Shown one piece after another: positions 36,858 through 49,646 of a stretch of 64,000 bases of DNA. The notes under the pieces are model-generated. The model was not told where the DNA came from. It worked only from the letters and a program-made list of their open reading frames with translations, and searched no databases. The stretch's first letter is position 1, and every line of letters starts with the position of its first letter. The DNA comes from Rhodanobacter sp. AS-Z3 (lineage in GTDB: Bacteria; Pseudomonadota; Gammaproteobacteria; Xanthomonadales; Rhodanobacteraceae): the NCBI RefSeq assembly GCF_029224025.1, contig NZ_CP119392.1, positions 3,433,001-3,497,000 on the forward strand. Direction: 5' to 3'. Position numbers and translations under genes: made by a program.

Positions 36858-37814
36858 TCAGTCTGCTGACGCCTTCGGCGCGGTCGGGGCTGCTGCAACC
36901 TCTGGCAGCAACTCCATCACGGCCTGAGCCAGCAGGTCGGGCTGGAACTTGGCCACGAACCGATCGGCCTTGACCTCCTTGATCATGGCCTCGTTGAACA
37001 AACCACTGAGCGAACTGTGCAACAGCACCTTGAGCTTGCACAGGCTCGGCGTCTCGCGAATGGCACGAGTAAGCGCATAGCCATCCAGCCGCGGCATCTC
37101 GATATCCGATACCACCAGCTCGATCTGGCTCGCCGGGTCGCTACTGGCCAGATCAAGCAGCCGCTCCAGCGCCTCGCGGCCATCTCCGGCCACCAGGCAA
37201 TCGATGCCCATTTGCTTGAACAGCGCCACCAGCCGACGCCGGGCAATACCCGAATCGTCAACTACCAGCACCCGGCGCATCGCCAGCGAACGGGTGGTTG
37301 CCTCTCGCTGCAGCTGGCCTGAAAGCTCGGCCGGTGCCGAGTCAATACTAGCCAGCACGTGTTCCACGTCGACGACAGCGAGCAGCGCACCATCTACACG
37401 CGTCACCGCATTGACGCGCGAACCGAAGCCCAACGAAGGGGCCGGCGCAGACATCGCTTCGCCATCGCAATGCACCATCCGCTGCAGATCGGCAACCAGG
37501 AAACCTTGCATCGACCGACTGAACTCGGTGACCATCAAATGAGCGGAATCGACATCGCGCAACGGCGGATAACCCAGCGCAGCGGCCAGATCGATCACCG
37601 GAATGGTTTGCCCACGATAATCGCAGCTGCCCGCAATCAGGTCGTGCAAGCCCTGCATGCGCTCCATCGGAGGCCGCCGCAACACCTCGCGCACCTTGAA
37701 CACGTTGATGCCGAAGAGTTGCTCGTCGCCCAATCGGAACAACAGCATGGCGATCCGGTTATGACCGGCCAAGCGTGTCTGTCGCTCCACTTTTTCCAGC
37801 AATGAGCCGCTCAT
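36858..37814 (-). CDS. cheV: Chemotaxis coupling protein CheV (CheW-receiver fusion)
   Basis: 318 residues from the ATG 37812-37814. N-terminal CheW-like domain (AMLLFRLGDEQLFGINVFKVREVL ... LIAGSCDYRGQTIPVIDLAAALGY) and C-terminal receiver (RVLVVDDSGIARRRLVALFKQMGIDC ... LVVSDIEMPRLDGYALTRAIRE), with the acceptor Asp in VSDIEMP. CheV links receptors to CheA and may tune adaptation through phosphorylation. It is divergent from a soluble chemoreceptor gene and has its own sigma-28 site at 37861-37887. Confidence 0.94.
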   Translation of the reverse strand: MSGSLLEKVERQTRLAGHNRIAMLLFRLGDEQLFGINVFKVREVLRRPPMERMQGLHDLIAGSCDYRGQTIPVIDLAAALGYPPLRDVDSAHLMVTEFSRSMQGFLVADLQRMVHCDGEAMSAPAPSLGFGSRVNAVTRVDGALLAVVDVEHVLASIDSAPAELSGQLQREATTRSLAMRRVLVVDDSGIARRRLVALFKQMGIDCLVAGDGREALERLLDLASSDPASQIELVVSDIEMPRLDGYALTRAIRETPSLCKLKVLLHSSLSGLFNEAMIKEVKADRFVAKFQPDLLAQAVMELLPEVAAAPTAPKASAD

Positions 37815-37860
37815 GCGGCCTCCTCGGATACATTGTCGCAAGCGCGACCGTCAGCAAGGT

Positions 37861-37887
37861 CTATCGACCGCACACACAGCGGCTTTA
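37861..37887 (-). promoter_or_regulatory. Sigma-28 (FliA) promoter of cheV
   Basis: Minus strand: TAAAGCCG, 11 bases, GTCGATAG. The TAAAG core of -35 and 6/8 of the -10 match. It lies ~47 bp upstream of the cheV ATG and only 10 bp from the oppositely directed sigma-54 site of the chemoreceptor gene. Confidence 0.7.
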
Positions 37888-37897
37888 GCGCAAATCG

Positions 37898-37912
37898 TGG
37901 CACGTTGATTGC
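37898..37912 (+). promoter_or_regulatory. Sigma-54 promoter of the soluble chemoreceptor-flgA operon
   Basis: Plus strand TGGCACG-TTGA-TTGC is a perfect sigma-54 consensus. The expected start, near 37924, is ~57 bp before the chemoreceptor ATG. Confidence 0.88.
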
Positions 37913-37916
37913 TTTC

Positions 37917-37943
37917 TCAAGTTTTGACGTTTTTCGACGATGT
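37917..37943 (+). promoter_or_regulatory. Sigma-28-like promoter overlapping the sigma-54 start region
   Basis: TCAAGTTT, 11 bases, GACGATGT on the plus strand (7/8 and about 5/8). It begins 5 bp after the -12 of the sigma-54 site, so the two promoters could be used in different phases of assembly. Confidence 0.55.
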
Positions 37944-37980
37944 AACTTCAGTTCCCTCTATAGAAGTTGATGCCCAACCC

Positions 37981-39285
37981 ATGAGCTTGATCTGGAATCA
38001 GCATATCGCCGCACTGGTAGAGGCCGCCGCCCAGGGCAATGACGCCGAAGTGGCCGTCTTGCGACGCAAGTATCCGCGCGCCGCGCAAGCGCTGGCGCCG
38101 TTGCTGGCCCGCGTTGCCAGCCGACCACCGGCAGCGGTGGCAACCCAGACGATGGAGCAACAAGGCCTGGTACTCGGAGCTGTGCAGCAACTGGCGCGCG
38201 AACAGGCCGCGATGGAAAAGGCCGCCGCCGACAGCCGCAGCGGCGTCGATCGCTTGACGGAGGGCAGTGCCGGGATATCGACGGTACTGCAACAAGTCGG
38301 TGCCGATCTGGACAAGGCCGGCCAGGCTGGCGCTGCCGGCACCGGCGGCATCAAGGAGCTGGACGGCCAGTTGCGATTGATGCGTACCGCACTGACGGCC
38401 ATGAATCGCAACCAGAGCAAACTGGCCGAACAGGTGGCGCAGATCCGCAAGCTGACCGGGACGGTGCAGGAAATTGCCCACCAGACCAATCTGGTTGCGC
38501 TGAACGCAGCCATCGAGGCTGCCCGCGCCGGCGATGCCGGGCGTGGTTTTGCGGTGGTCGCCGACGAGGTCAAGCAACTTGCCGAGAAGACCGCGCAGAC
38601 CACCACCGAAATTGAAACCGTTACCGGCTCCATCGGCGACTTCTCGCTGCAGCTGGACGGCGACGTGAATCAGGGCCTGCAACATCTTGAGCGCGCCCAG
38701 GCCAAGGTCAGCCAGTCGGGCAGCTTGCTGGACGAAGGCAGCGCCACCTTGCAGGCTGCCGGCGAACGCATTCACGGATTGCAGCAAGGGCACGACGCCC
38801 AGCATGCACGCGCCACTACCACCCAAACCGCGCTCGGCGCGTTGCAGCGCCGCAGCAGCGAGGCCCGGCGTCAGGCCGAGTCGCTGCATCGCGCAGCACT
38901 GCTCGCCCATCGACTGGGGCTGGACTGGATGGAAGGCGCCAGTGGCAACGACGCCGCCAGCCTCAGCCTCACCGTGCGCGAGTCCGCGCTCAACCTGCGT
39001 CAGGGGATGGAACTGGCCTTGGTAGACCCGGCGGCGCTGGATCGGCGCTGGTTCGACACCAGTGCACTCATGCGCAGTGTGGATCGGCTGGTGCTGCTGC
39101 GTCGCGGTGCGGCAGCGGCTCCCGCATTGAAGGATGCCGGCACCCAGTTGGGCGAGCAGAGCAGTCGTTTCGTTACCCTGCTGGGAGAAGGCCAGTTGGC
39201 CCAGGCCGGTGAACTGGTGCAGAAAATTGAAGCCGGCCGAGACGCGTTGTTGACCCATCTTGGCGCGCTGCTGGCTGACGCATGA
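37981..39285 (+). CDS. Soluble methyl-accepting chemotaxis protein
   Basis: 434 residues from the ATG at 37981. No transmembrane segment or signal peptide is visible. The signalling hairpin tip [22 protein letters not shown] (residues 164-185) is canonical, flanked by coiled-coil heptads (to ~280). An N-terminal ~60-residue helical part and a ~125-residue C-terminal helical region (from ~310) are not recognised; no CZB zinc motif was seen. It presumably clusters with CheA and CheV inside the cell. Its stop overlaps the flgA start by 4 bp, an unusual pairing that puts a receptor at the head of the flgA operon. Confidence 0.9.
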   Translation: MSLIWNQHIAALVEAAAQGNDAEVAVLRRKYPRAAQALAPLLARVASRPPAAVATQTMEQQGLVLGAVQQLAREQAAMEKAAADSRSGVDRLTEGSAGISTVLQQVGADLDKAGQAGAAGTGGIKELDGQLRLMRTALTAMNRNQSKLAEQVAQIRKLTGTVQEIAHQTNLVALNAAIEAARAGDAGRGFAVVADEVKQLAEKTAQTTTEIETVTGSIGDFSLQLDGDVNQGLQHLERAQAKVSQSGSLLDEGSATLQAAGERIHGLQQGHDAQHARATTTQTALGALQRRSSEARRQAESLHRAALLAHRLGLDWMEGASGNDAASLSLTVRESALNLRQGMELALVDPAALDRRWFDTSALMRSVDRLVLLRRGAAAAPALKDAGTQLGEQSSRFVTLLGEGQLAQAGELVQKIEAGRDALLTHLGALLADA

Positions 39286-40004
39286 TCAAGCAGCTTTCCA
39301 GCGCGTTCGCGGGACTGGCCTTGCTCGCCTTGACGAGCCTGCCTGTCGTGGCGTCCGCGATGGATGGCAACAGCACACCATTATTGACCGAGATACGCGC
39401 CACCGCTGAACAGGCCGTACGCGAGCATTACGCCGCCCCGGCCGGTCGGATCGAAGTCACGACCGAACCGTTGGACACGCGATTGCAGCTGGCCGCATGC
39501 ACGCAGCCACTGCATGCACTCATTTCCGACCAGACACAGCCGCGCTCCCGCATGACGGTTGCGGTGCAATGCCCGGACAACGGTGGCTGGACCGTCCGCG
39601 TGCCGATCCAATTGCAGTTGTTTCGCAATGTGCTGGTGAGCAGCCGCGCACTGCTGCGTGGCGACGGCATCCGTGTCACCGATGTCCATGCCGAAGAACG
39701 CGACGTGACCAAACTTGGCTACGGCTATCTTGAGAACCTGGATCAGGTCGCGGGCCGATCGCTGGCGCGCGCCGTGGCACGCGGAACCGTATTGAACCCC
39801 GCCACGCTGGGCGGGCGGCGGATGGTGCGCGCAGGCGACCACGTACAAATGCTGGCGCAACTGGACGGCGTTCAGGTGCGTGCCGACGGCATTGCCCTGG
39901 GCAGCGGCGACAACGGGGCTCGCCTGCGGGTACGCAATGCCAATTCGGGCCGGGTGATTGACGCCATGGTGAGTGCGCCTGGTGTGGTGGTGGCCTTACC
40001 ATGA
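39282..40004 (+). CDS. flgA: P-ring assembly chaperone FlgA
   Basis: 240 residues with a signal peptide ([15 protein letters not shown]). The SAF-like C-terminal domain is clear: [29 protein letters not shown], then [49 protein letters not shown]. Ends with [16 protein letters not shown]. FlgA is a periplasmic chaperone for FlgI. It is coupled to the upstream chemoreceptor gene. Confidence 0.95.
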   Translation: MIKQLSSAFAGLALLALTSLPVVASAMDGNSTPLLTEIRATAEQAVREHYAAPAGRIEVTTEPLDTRLQLAACTQPLHALISDQTQPRSRMTVAVQCPDNGGWTVRVPIQLQLFRNVLVSSRALLRGDGIRVTDVHAEERDVTKLGYGYLENLDQVAGRSLARAVARGTVLNPATLGGRRMVRAGDHVQMLAQLDGVQVRADGIALGSGDNGARLRVRNANSGRVIDAMVSAPGVVVALP

Positions 40005-40050
40005 ATGCAGACACATTTATCATGTCGCTGTCGATCTTTTGGCGCAGCCC

Positions 40051-40077
40051 TAAAGTTTCCATGGAATCAGCCGATCA
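40051..40077 (+). promoter_or_regulatory. Sigma-28 (FliA) promoter of flgMN
   Basis: TAAAGTTT, 11 bases, GCCGATCA: 8/8 at -35 and 7/8 at -10, the best FliA site in the window. It places the anti-sigma gene under its own target, giving feedback. Confidence 0.93.
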
Positions 40078-40113
40078 CTAAAGTACAGGGCAATACCCAG
40101 TGGAATTGAAACC

Positions 40114-40449
40114 ATGAATACGACCATTACAAACAATGGCTTGCCGAAGCTTCAGCCGTCCAGCAGCAAGGCTGCCGGCAAGGCCGATGGCAACTCCTCC
40201 GCCAGTGCCTCCGCCGCGATCGATGGCGGCGCAACCTCGGCGAACGGGATCGATCAGCTCAAACTGACCGACTCCGCACGGGCACTGCAGGAAGCTTCCC
40301 GCCAGGGCGATGCCTCCCCGATCGATGGCAATCGCGTCGAGCAGGTGCGGCGTGCGCTGGCCGATGGCAGCTACAAAATTGATGCTGGCCGGATTGCCGA
40401 CCGCTTGCTCGCCATGGACAACCAGCTCGGGGGCATCGGCAAGGCATGA
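40114..40449 (+). CDS. flgM: Anti-sigma-28 factor FlgM
   Basis: 111 residues. The C-terminal half (IDQLKLTDSARALQEASRQGDASPIDGNRVEQVRRALADGSYKIDAGRIADRLLAMD) matches FlgM; the N-terminal half is Ser/Ala-rich and probably disordered, as expected for a protein secreted through the hook. It inhibits FliA until the hook-basal body is complete. It overlaps flgN by 4 bp. Confidence 0.95.
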   Translation: MNTTITNNGLPKLQPSSSKAAGKADGNSSASASAAIDGGATSANGIDQLKLTDSARALQEASRQGDASPIDGNRVEQVRRALADGSYKIDAGRIADRLLAMDNQLGGIGKA

Positions 40450-40892
40450 ACACTGTGCTGCAGCACGAACTGAACGATGCCCTTGCGTCCGTTCTGGACG
40501 ACATGCAGCGAGCGACTGACCAACTACTGGCCGTGCTGGAGTCCGAGCGTGCTGCGCTGGTCAGCGGCGATCCCAAAGCACTGGACGAAGCCGGTACAAA
40601 CAAGCAAACCATCATGCAGCAGTTGGAACAGCTGGATGTCGAGCGTCTGCAACTGAGCCGTGAGCAGCCGTCCAGGCAAGCTGCGCTGCAGCCCGAATGG
40701 ACCCGCGTGATGGAGTCGCTGGCGCGTTGTCATGCACTCAACCAGCGCAACGGAAGCACGGTCAACCAACGGTTGATCCAGGTGCGGCAGGCACTCTCCA
40801 TCCTGACCGGCCATGTCGGTGAAAGCGCCATCTATGGGCGCTCGGGAGAAATGCGTGCCAGCTTGCGTTCGCAGGTGCTGGCAGCGGCGTGA
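40446..40892 (+). CDS. flgN: FlgK/FlgL export chaperone FlgN
   Basis: 148 residues, helical, with LLAVLESERAALVSGDPKALDEAGTNKQTIMQQLEQLDVERLQL resembling the FlgN core. FlgN escorts FlgK and FlgL to the export gate. Its ATGA overlap with flgM is a classic flgMN arrangement. Confidence 0.88.
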   Translation: MNTVLQHELNDALASVLDDMQRATDQLLAVLESERAALVSGDPKALDEAGTNKQTIMQQLEQLDVERLQLSREQPSRQAALQPEWTRVMESLARCHALNQRNGSTVNQRLIQVRQALSILTGHVGESAIYGRSGEMRASLRSQVLAAA

Positions 40893-40995
40893 TTCGGGCA
40901 TGTAACATCGACCCCTGCCCCCTGTCCCCACAGGCCGCTCCTCCACCGATAGCGAAGCTGCCTCCCCGCGCTCGCACCGACAGCGATGACCGATC

Positions 40996-42288
40996 ATGAG
41001 CACCCCACGCAACGTCCCTTCCAGCACCTCCTCTCTGCATGCTACGGGTGGCCAGGGTTCCACCGGAACACCGTCATCCACCCCACTGCCGGTACTGCGT
41101 ACACCCATGCTCGATCGCGAACGCAATCTGTTCGCTTATGAAGTGCTGTTCCACCGCGAACCGGGCGATGAAGAAAGTCTGTTGCGCAGTGTTCTGTCGA
41201 CCATCACCGATGGCTCGATGACGCGACTGGTTCGCGGCAATCGTGCGTTTCTGAATCTGCCAGCGGAATTGCTGCCCGAAGATTCCGACGTTTTGCTGCA
41301 TCAGCCACGCCTCGGCCTGGTATTGCAGCCCTCGGTGGCCAATGATCCCGAATTGATGAAGCGTCTCCAGCGCATGGCTGAGCGTGGCTGTCAGTTTGTT
41401 CTTGAGGCCGGCGATACCGACCTGGAAGCCAGCCTGTCTTTGCAGGGCTTGCTGCAGATGGCGCAGATGGTCCGACTGGACGCCAGCCAGCTTGAGCCGG
41501 ACGTGATGAAGGCGCGCACCGAGTCGCTGCATGCTCGGGGTATTCGCGTGGTGATCGGTCACGTCGACGACCATGAAACCTACGAGCGCTGCCTTGCGTT
41601 GCCCGTGCAGGCCATCCAGGGCCGCTATTTGCTGATTCCCCAACCGGTTGCCATTCCGGTGCTCACCGCCAACCGCATGAGTATTCTGCGTTTGATGGGC
41701 GCCCTGCAGGAAGTCAATCCGGGCCCAGTGGAATTGGGCGCGATCATCCGCGACGACGCCGTGCTGAGCTACAAACTGTTGAGCTGCGTGAACTCGGCTT
41801 ATTTCGGCCTGCCGCGTCAGTTGAAGTCGGTCGAGCAGGCAGCGATCTTCTTCGGCGTGACACGCATGCGCAACTGGATCGAGACGATGTCGCTCTGCGG
41901 CCTGGACGACCAGCCGCCGGAATTGCTGCGCGCAGCCATGATCCGTGCCCACATGTGCGAAAAGCTGGCGACCGGCATGCCCGACGGCGGCCCGCAAACC
42001 GCGTTTACCGTCGGTCTGTTCTCTCTGCTGGACACCCTGATGTGCGCGCCGATGGAGTTCCTGCTGAGCCATTTGACGCTGGCGCCGGAAGTCAGCGGCG
42101 CACTGATGGATCGCAGCGGTCCGTTCGGCGCCCTGCTGAAAGAAATCATTACCTGGGAAGCTGGCGAAATGACCAGCGAGCGCGCTGCGCCGCAACGTAT
42201 CCTGCGCATGGCCACGGTGTATCTCAGCGCAACCCAGTGGGCCGATCAGGTGTTCGCCTCGGCAGGCGAAAAGCACAAGACCTCCTGA
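40996..42288 (+). CDS. YuxH-type signalling protein: degenerate EAL plus HDOD
   Basis: 430 residues. After a ~35-residue Ser/Thr-rich leader, an EAL-like fold starts at LRTPMLDRERNLFAYEVLFHRE; the catalytic EAL triad reads EVL and the other metal ligands are not conserved, so phosphodiesterase activity is unlikely. The HDOD half starts near 235 (LGAIIRDDAVLSYKLLSCVNSAYFGLPRQLKSVEQAAIFFGVTRMRNWI) and lacks the HD metal pair, as usual for HDOD. Such proteins are signal adaptors. It lies 103 bp after flgN, in the same direction. Confidence 0.85.
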   Translation: MSTPRNVPSSTSSLHATGGQGSTGTPSSTPLPVLRTPMLDRERNLFAYEVLFHREPGDEESLLRSVLSTITDGSMTRLVRGNRAFLNLPAELLPEDSDVLLHQPRLGLVLQPSVANDPELMKRLQRMAERGCQFVLEAGDTDLEASLSLQGLLQMAQMVRLDASQLEPDVMKARTESLHARGIRVVIGHVDDHETYERCLALPVQAIQGRYLLIPQPVAIPVLTANRMSILRLMGALQEVNPGPVELGAIIRDDAVLSYKLLSCVNSAYFGLPRQLKSVEQAAIFFGVTRMRNWIETMSLCGLDDQPPELLRAAMIRAHMCEKLATGMPDGGPQTAFTVGLFSLLDTLMCAPMEFLLSHLTLAPEVSGALMDRSGPFGALLKEIITWEAGEMTSERAAPQRILRMATVYLSATQWADQVFASAGEKHKTS

Positions 42289-42305
42289 GCGTTCGCCGCT
42301 GAAGC

Positions 42306-42327
42306 AGACGCAGCGCTTGCTGCGTCT
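42306..42327. terminator. Hairpin between convergent genes
   Basis: A 9-bp perfect stem (AGACGCAGC / GCTGCGTCT) with loop GCTT lies between the HDOD gene and the convergent TMEM43-family gene. There is no long T-run, but the position fits a bidirectional terminator. Confidence 0.6.
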
Positions 42328-42389
42328 TGCCGCTCATCGAGAGCTGAAGGTTTGCCTGCCTTGAGCACGGCCGCTGACCCGGCAAAAAC

Positions 42390-43424
42390 TCAACGCAGGC
42401 GGTACAGTCGCCAGGTCACCAGCGCCAAGCCCGCCAGCACAAACGCCAACCAGCCACCCATGACGGTCGTGTCAGCGTGCAGCCAGAGCACGCTGGCAAC
42501 CGCGCCGACGGCCGCGGCGCCAAGACCCGCCGCAAGCTGCGGATCACCACGACCACGTTTGGCTGCGATCAGCGCAAACGCACCCAACGACGCCAGCACT
42601 ACCGACAGTAGTCGCCAGGTCCACACAAACTCGGGCGGCACCGGCAGGTCCGGGAAGATATCCAGCACCGGCACATTGCCCAACTGCACCACGTAACCCT
42701 TGCCATCGGCCGCGTCGGTCGCTGCCACCAGTCGATCGCCGTCGATGCGTCCGACGAAAGTCATCTGCTGCAACGGCACCTCGTCCCAGCTGACACGCAC
42801 ATCACCAAGACGCGGATCACCCGGCTTGGCGCTGGTTACCAGATAGTTCTGGTATCGCGTAAAACTTGCTGCCAGATTGTCTGGCAACGCGGTGATGTCG
42901 GGCGTCAGCCGGGATGTACCGGGCATGCCATGCAACAGGATCGGCCCGAGCTTGAAGCCGCCAACCTGCACCAGCCCCGCATCGAACTGCTTGCCGCTGA
43001 CCGGAAAACCCACCGGATTGGCGTGCCCCTTGCGATCGACAAAGTGGCCCGCGTCCAGCAGGTGATCCACCCAATCCAGCTCATAGTGCACGCTGTCGCC
43101 AACCTTGATCTCGCGCCACTGGAACATCTCCACGTGACGTACCAGCACCGACGTGTTCGCGCGCAAGTTGAAGTCCGGGTCCTGCGGCGCCTCAACCACA
43201 TGGGGCACAGCGACCACGCGAGCCATCGCACCATGTTGTCCAGCCGCCGGTCGTGCATCTTCGCCCAGGTCAATGACCTCACCGCCATGCAGGTTGGCGG
43301 CGACCCGGTAATTCTGCAGGCGACTCGCGGTGGTCGCCATCAGGCCGATGCCTGCCAGCATCAGAACAGCGCCACTGACATTCAGCGCCAAGGCAGGCAG
43401 TGACAAGCCTTTGTGCAAATCCAT
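42390..43424 (-). CDS. TMEM43 (LUMA) family membrane protein
   Basis: 344 residues. One N-terminal membrane helix (ALALNVSGAVLMLAGIGLM), a large soluble domain with EVIDLGEDARPAAGQHGAMARVVAV, VEMFQWRE and VHYELDWVDHLLDAGHF, then three C-terminal helices (from ~255). The VEMFQWRE / Y.L.W segments are characteristic of the TMEM43 family, known from a eukaryotic nuclear-envelope protein and widespread but uncharacterised in bacteria. The start codon lies in an 11-bp hairpin whose loop holds the ribosome site (43419-43447). Confidence 0.85.
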   Translation of the reverse strand: MDLHKGLSLPALALNVSGAVLMLAGIGLMATTASRLQNYRVAANLHGGEVIDLGEDARPAAGQHGAMARVVAVPHVVEAPQDPDFNLRANTSVLVRHVEMFQWREIKVGDSVHYELDWVDHLLDAGHFVDRKGHANPVGFPVSGKQFDAGLVQVGGFKLGPILLHGMPGTSRLTPDITALPDNLAASFTRYQNYLVTSAKPGDPRLGDVRVSWDEVPLQQMTFVGRIDGDRLVAATDAADGKGYVVQLGNVPVLDIFPDLPVPPEFVWTWRLLSVVLASLGAFALIAAKRGRGDPQLAAGLGAAAVGAVASVLWLHADTTVMGGWLAFVLAGLALVTWRLYRLR

Positions 43425-43447
43425 CAGCCCGCTCCTGGCTGATGGAT
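43419..43447 (-). promoter_or_regulatory. Hairpin sequestering the TMEM43-family start codon
   Basis: An 11-bp perfect inverted repeat (43419-43429 with 43437-43447) includes the ATG (43422-43424) in one arm, and the loop carries the AGGAG ribosome site. In the mRNA this could limit initiation. Confidence 0.55.
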
Positions 43448-43525
43448 CAACGAACGGCTTTCCGCCACGGGCAGATCACGCCGCGCCGGGGAACTGCCAT
43501 GGGCAAGCATGCATTCCATCGACGG

Positions 43526-45525
<2,000 letters not shown>

Positions 45526-45631
45526 CTACAGGTCGGAGAGCGACGCCGTGGAAGCGCGTGCCAAGCCACCGGAAAACGCACGGTGGACAACCACCCGCTA
45601 CCACCGCATACCGCGTGGCAACGGCATACCG

Positions 45632-45658
45632 CGCCGCGCCGGCTTGGCCGGCGCGGCG
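45632..45658 (-). terminator. GC-rich hairpin after the lipoprotein gene
   Basis: A 12-bp perfect stem with a 3-base loop starts 8 bp beyond the lipoprotein stop. No T-run follows, so termination is likely but unproven. Just downstream lies a short direct repeat of GCATACCGCG. Confidence 0.6.
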
Positions 45659-45665
45659 ATCATGC

Positions 45666-46740
<1,075 letters not shown>

Positions 46741-47322
46741 CTAGCTTAACGGAAGCGCGCGCCGATAGAGCGCAAAACGCACCTCGCCGGCCTGGCCTTC
46801 CCGGTGCAGTTGCCAGTTCGGCGGCAACACGGGCACCCGATCGCGCGGTGATTCCACATAGATCCAGCCCTGCGCAGCCAGCCAGCCGCCCGACTCCAGT
46901 TGTTCGGCCAGAGCCGGCCAAAGGTCAAGCGCAAAGGGCGGATCAAGGAAGACCAGATCGTGGACTTGCGCAGTGTGCTGCAGAAATCCGACGGCATCGG
47001 CAACCGCGACCTGTGCGCCGTCGGCCTTCAGTCGCACGATGTTGGCCCGCAGCGCCTGCGCCGCACGCGCCTCGCGTTCGACGAACTGTACCGACGCTGC
47101 GCCGCGCGACAACGCCTCCAGCCCGAGCGCGCCGGTGCCGGCGCACAGATCCAGGCAACGCATGCCTTGTATGTGTGGCGCCAGCCAGTTGAACACGGTT
47201 TCGCGCACTCGCTCGGCGGTGGGCCGCAGCCCCGGCAGGTCAGGCACTTCCAGCCGTGAATTGCGCAAGCTGCCGCCGATGATGCGGATGCGCCCGGAGG
47301 CTGGTTTGCGCGGCCCGTTCAC
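46741..47322 (-). CDS. rsmD: 16S rRNA m2G966 methyltransferase RsmD
   Basis: 193 residues. SAM-binding motif CLDLCAGTGALGLEALSRGA, the catalytic LVFLDPPFALDLW, and the N-terminal RIIGGSLRNSRLEVPDLPGLRPTAERVRETVFNWL are diagnostic. It methylates G966 of 16S rRNA. It is divergent from ftsY across 89 bp. Confidence 0.95.
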   Translation of the reverse strand: MNGPRKPASGRIRIIGGSLRNSRLEVPDLPGLRPTAERVRETVFNWLAPHIQGMRCLDLCAGTGALGLEALSRGAASVQFVEREARAAQALRANIVRLKADGAQVAVADAVGFLQHTAQVHDLVFLDPPFALDLWPALAEQLESGGWLAAQGWIYVESPRDRVPVLPPNWQLHREGQAGEVRFALYRRALPLS

Positions 47323-47411
47323 GCGTTCGCACCGGTGGCGCGTGGCCCCTCAGCGGCCAGTACAGGTTGGAGTGTTAGCATGCCGCCCATTGTCTTTGAA
47401 TCGCACCCGCA

Positions 47412-48548
<1,137 letters not shown>

Positions 48549-48575
48549 TCAAACTGCGACGACAGGGCTGAGCTG

Positions 48576-49646
48576 ATGGCGCGCCGATGGCGGTTGACCC
48601 TGATGGTGCTCACCGGGCTGGCGCTGGCCTTGGTGCTGGCGGCTATCGTTTCGGTGTATTTGCTGCTGCAACCAGAACGCTTCACCCGCATGCTGCAAAC
48701 CCAGGCACGCACGGCCGGACTGGAATTGAGTCTGGCCAGCCCGGCCAGCCCCAGCCTGTTTCCGCGCCCTGCACTGCAGCTGGATGGCATCACCTTGAAT
48801 GCGGTAGGTGCGTCCGCGCCGATCCTGCTGGCGGCGCATGGTCAACTGGCGCTGCCTTGGCACACCTTGCTCGGCGGTTCTACCGCCATATCGGAACTGG
48901 AAATCGACTCACCCCGAGTGGATCTGGACGCGCTGCAGAACTGGCTCAGCTCGCTGCCGCCACAGCCTGAAGGTGCCCCGCCCAACATCCCGCGCATCGA
49001 TACCGGTGTCAGCATCAGCCATGGCAGCGTGGTGCGCGGCAACCAGCTACTGCTCAGCAACGTATCGTTGCAAGCTGGCAGCCTTGCTACCGGCGAGCCC
49101 TTTCCACTCAGCCTCGCGGCAGTGACGGCGGCAGGTACGCCCCTTCAATTGCAACTGTCGGCAACACCGCGCATCGAGGGCAACGCGCTGCAGCTGCAGA
49201 ACATCAGCCTGCATCTGGCTCAGGGCGAATCGATCAAGCTGGCCCTGACTGGCAGCGCTTACTGGCATGGCGCCGCCAACGCCAGCGCCAATCTGGCCGG
49301 CAAGCTTGAACAGGCCAATGCCGATCAATACGACATCTCGGTGCAACTGATTCCCGCCGACCAGAGCAATCCACTGCTGCTGGCATTGAAGCTCGATGGC
49401 CCCGCCAACCACGCCGACCTGCGCCTGCCGCCGCTGGCACTGGCGCACTGGTGGAGCAGCCTGGATGACCCTGCAACAACGCAACTGACCATTCCACCGG
49501 GCAGCGGCCACGCTGAAATCGCCAGCCTCGACGTCGCCGGCATCCGCATCGAAGGCCTCACCATCCAGGCCGGCGACGATGCGCCGGCAACGGCTGCCAC
49601 GGCGGCAGCTCCGGCAGCGAAACCCGCGCCCCGCAACAAGCCATGA
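48576..49646 (+). CDS. AsmA-like membrane-anchored protein
   Basis: 356 residues. One N-terminal membrane helix (MVLTGLALALVLAAIVSVYLLL), then a beta-rich periplasmic part with AsmA-type features: LLQPERFTRMLQTQARTAGLELSLASPASPSLFPRPALQLDGITL near the start and a repetitive Leu/Gln pattern. It ends with an Ala/Pro-rich tail. AsmA relatives assist lipid or outer-membrane homeostasis; it is shorter than E. coli AsmA. It overlaps mutY by 4 bp. Confidence 0.75.
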   Translation: MARRWRLTLMVLTGLALALVLAAIVSVYLLLQPERFTRMLQTQARTAGLELSLASPASPSLFPRPALQLDGITLNAVGASAPILLAAHGQLALPWHTLLGGSTAISELEIDSPRVDLDALQNWLSSLPPQPEGAPPNIPRIDTGVSISHGSVVRGNQLLLSNVSLQAGSLATGEPFPLSLAAVTAAGTPLQLQLSATPRIEGNALQLQNISLHLAQGESIKLALTGSAYWHGAANASANLAGKLEQANADQYDISVQLIPADQSNPLLLALKLDGPANHADLRLPPLALAHWWSSLDDPATTQLTIPPGSGHAEIASLDVAGIRIEGLTIQAGDDAPATAATAAAPAAKPAPRNKP

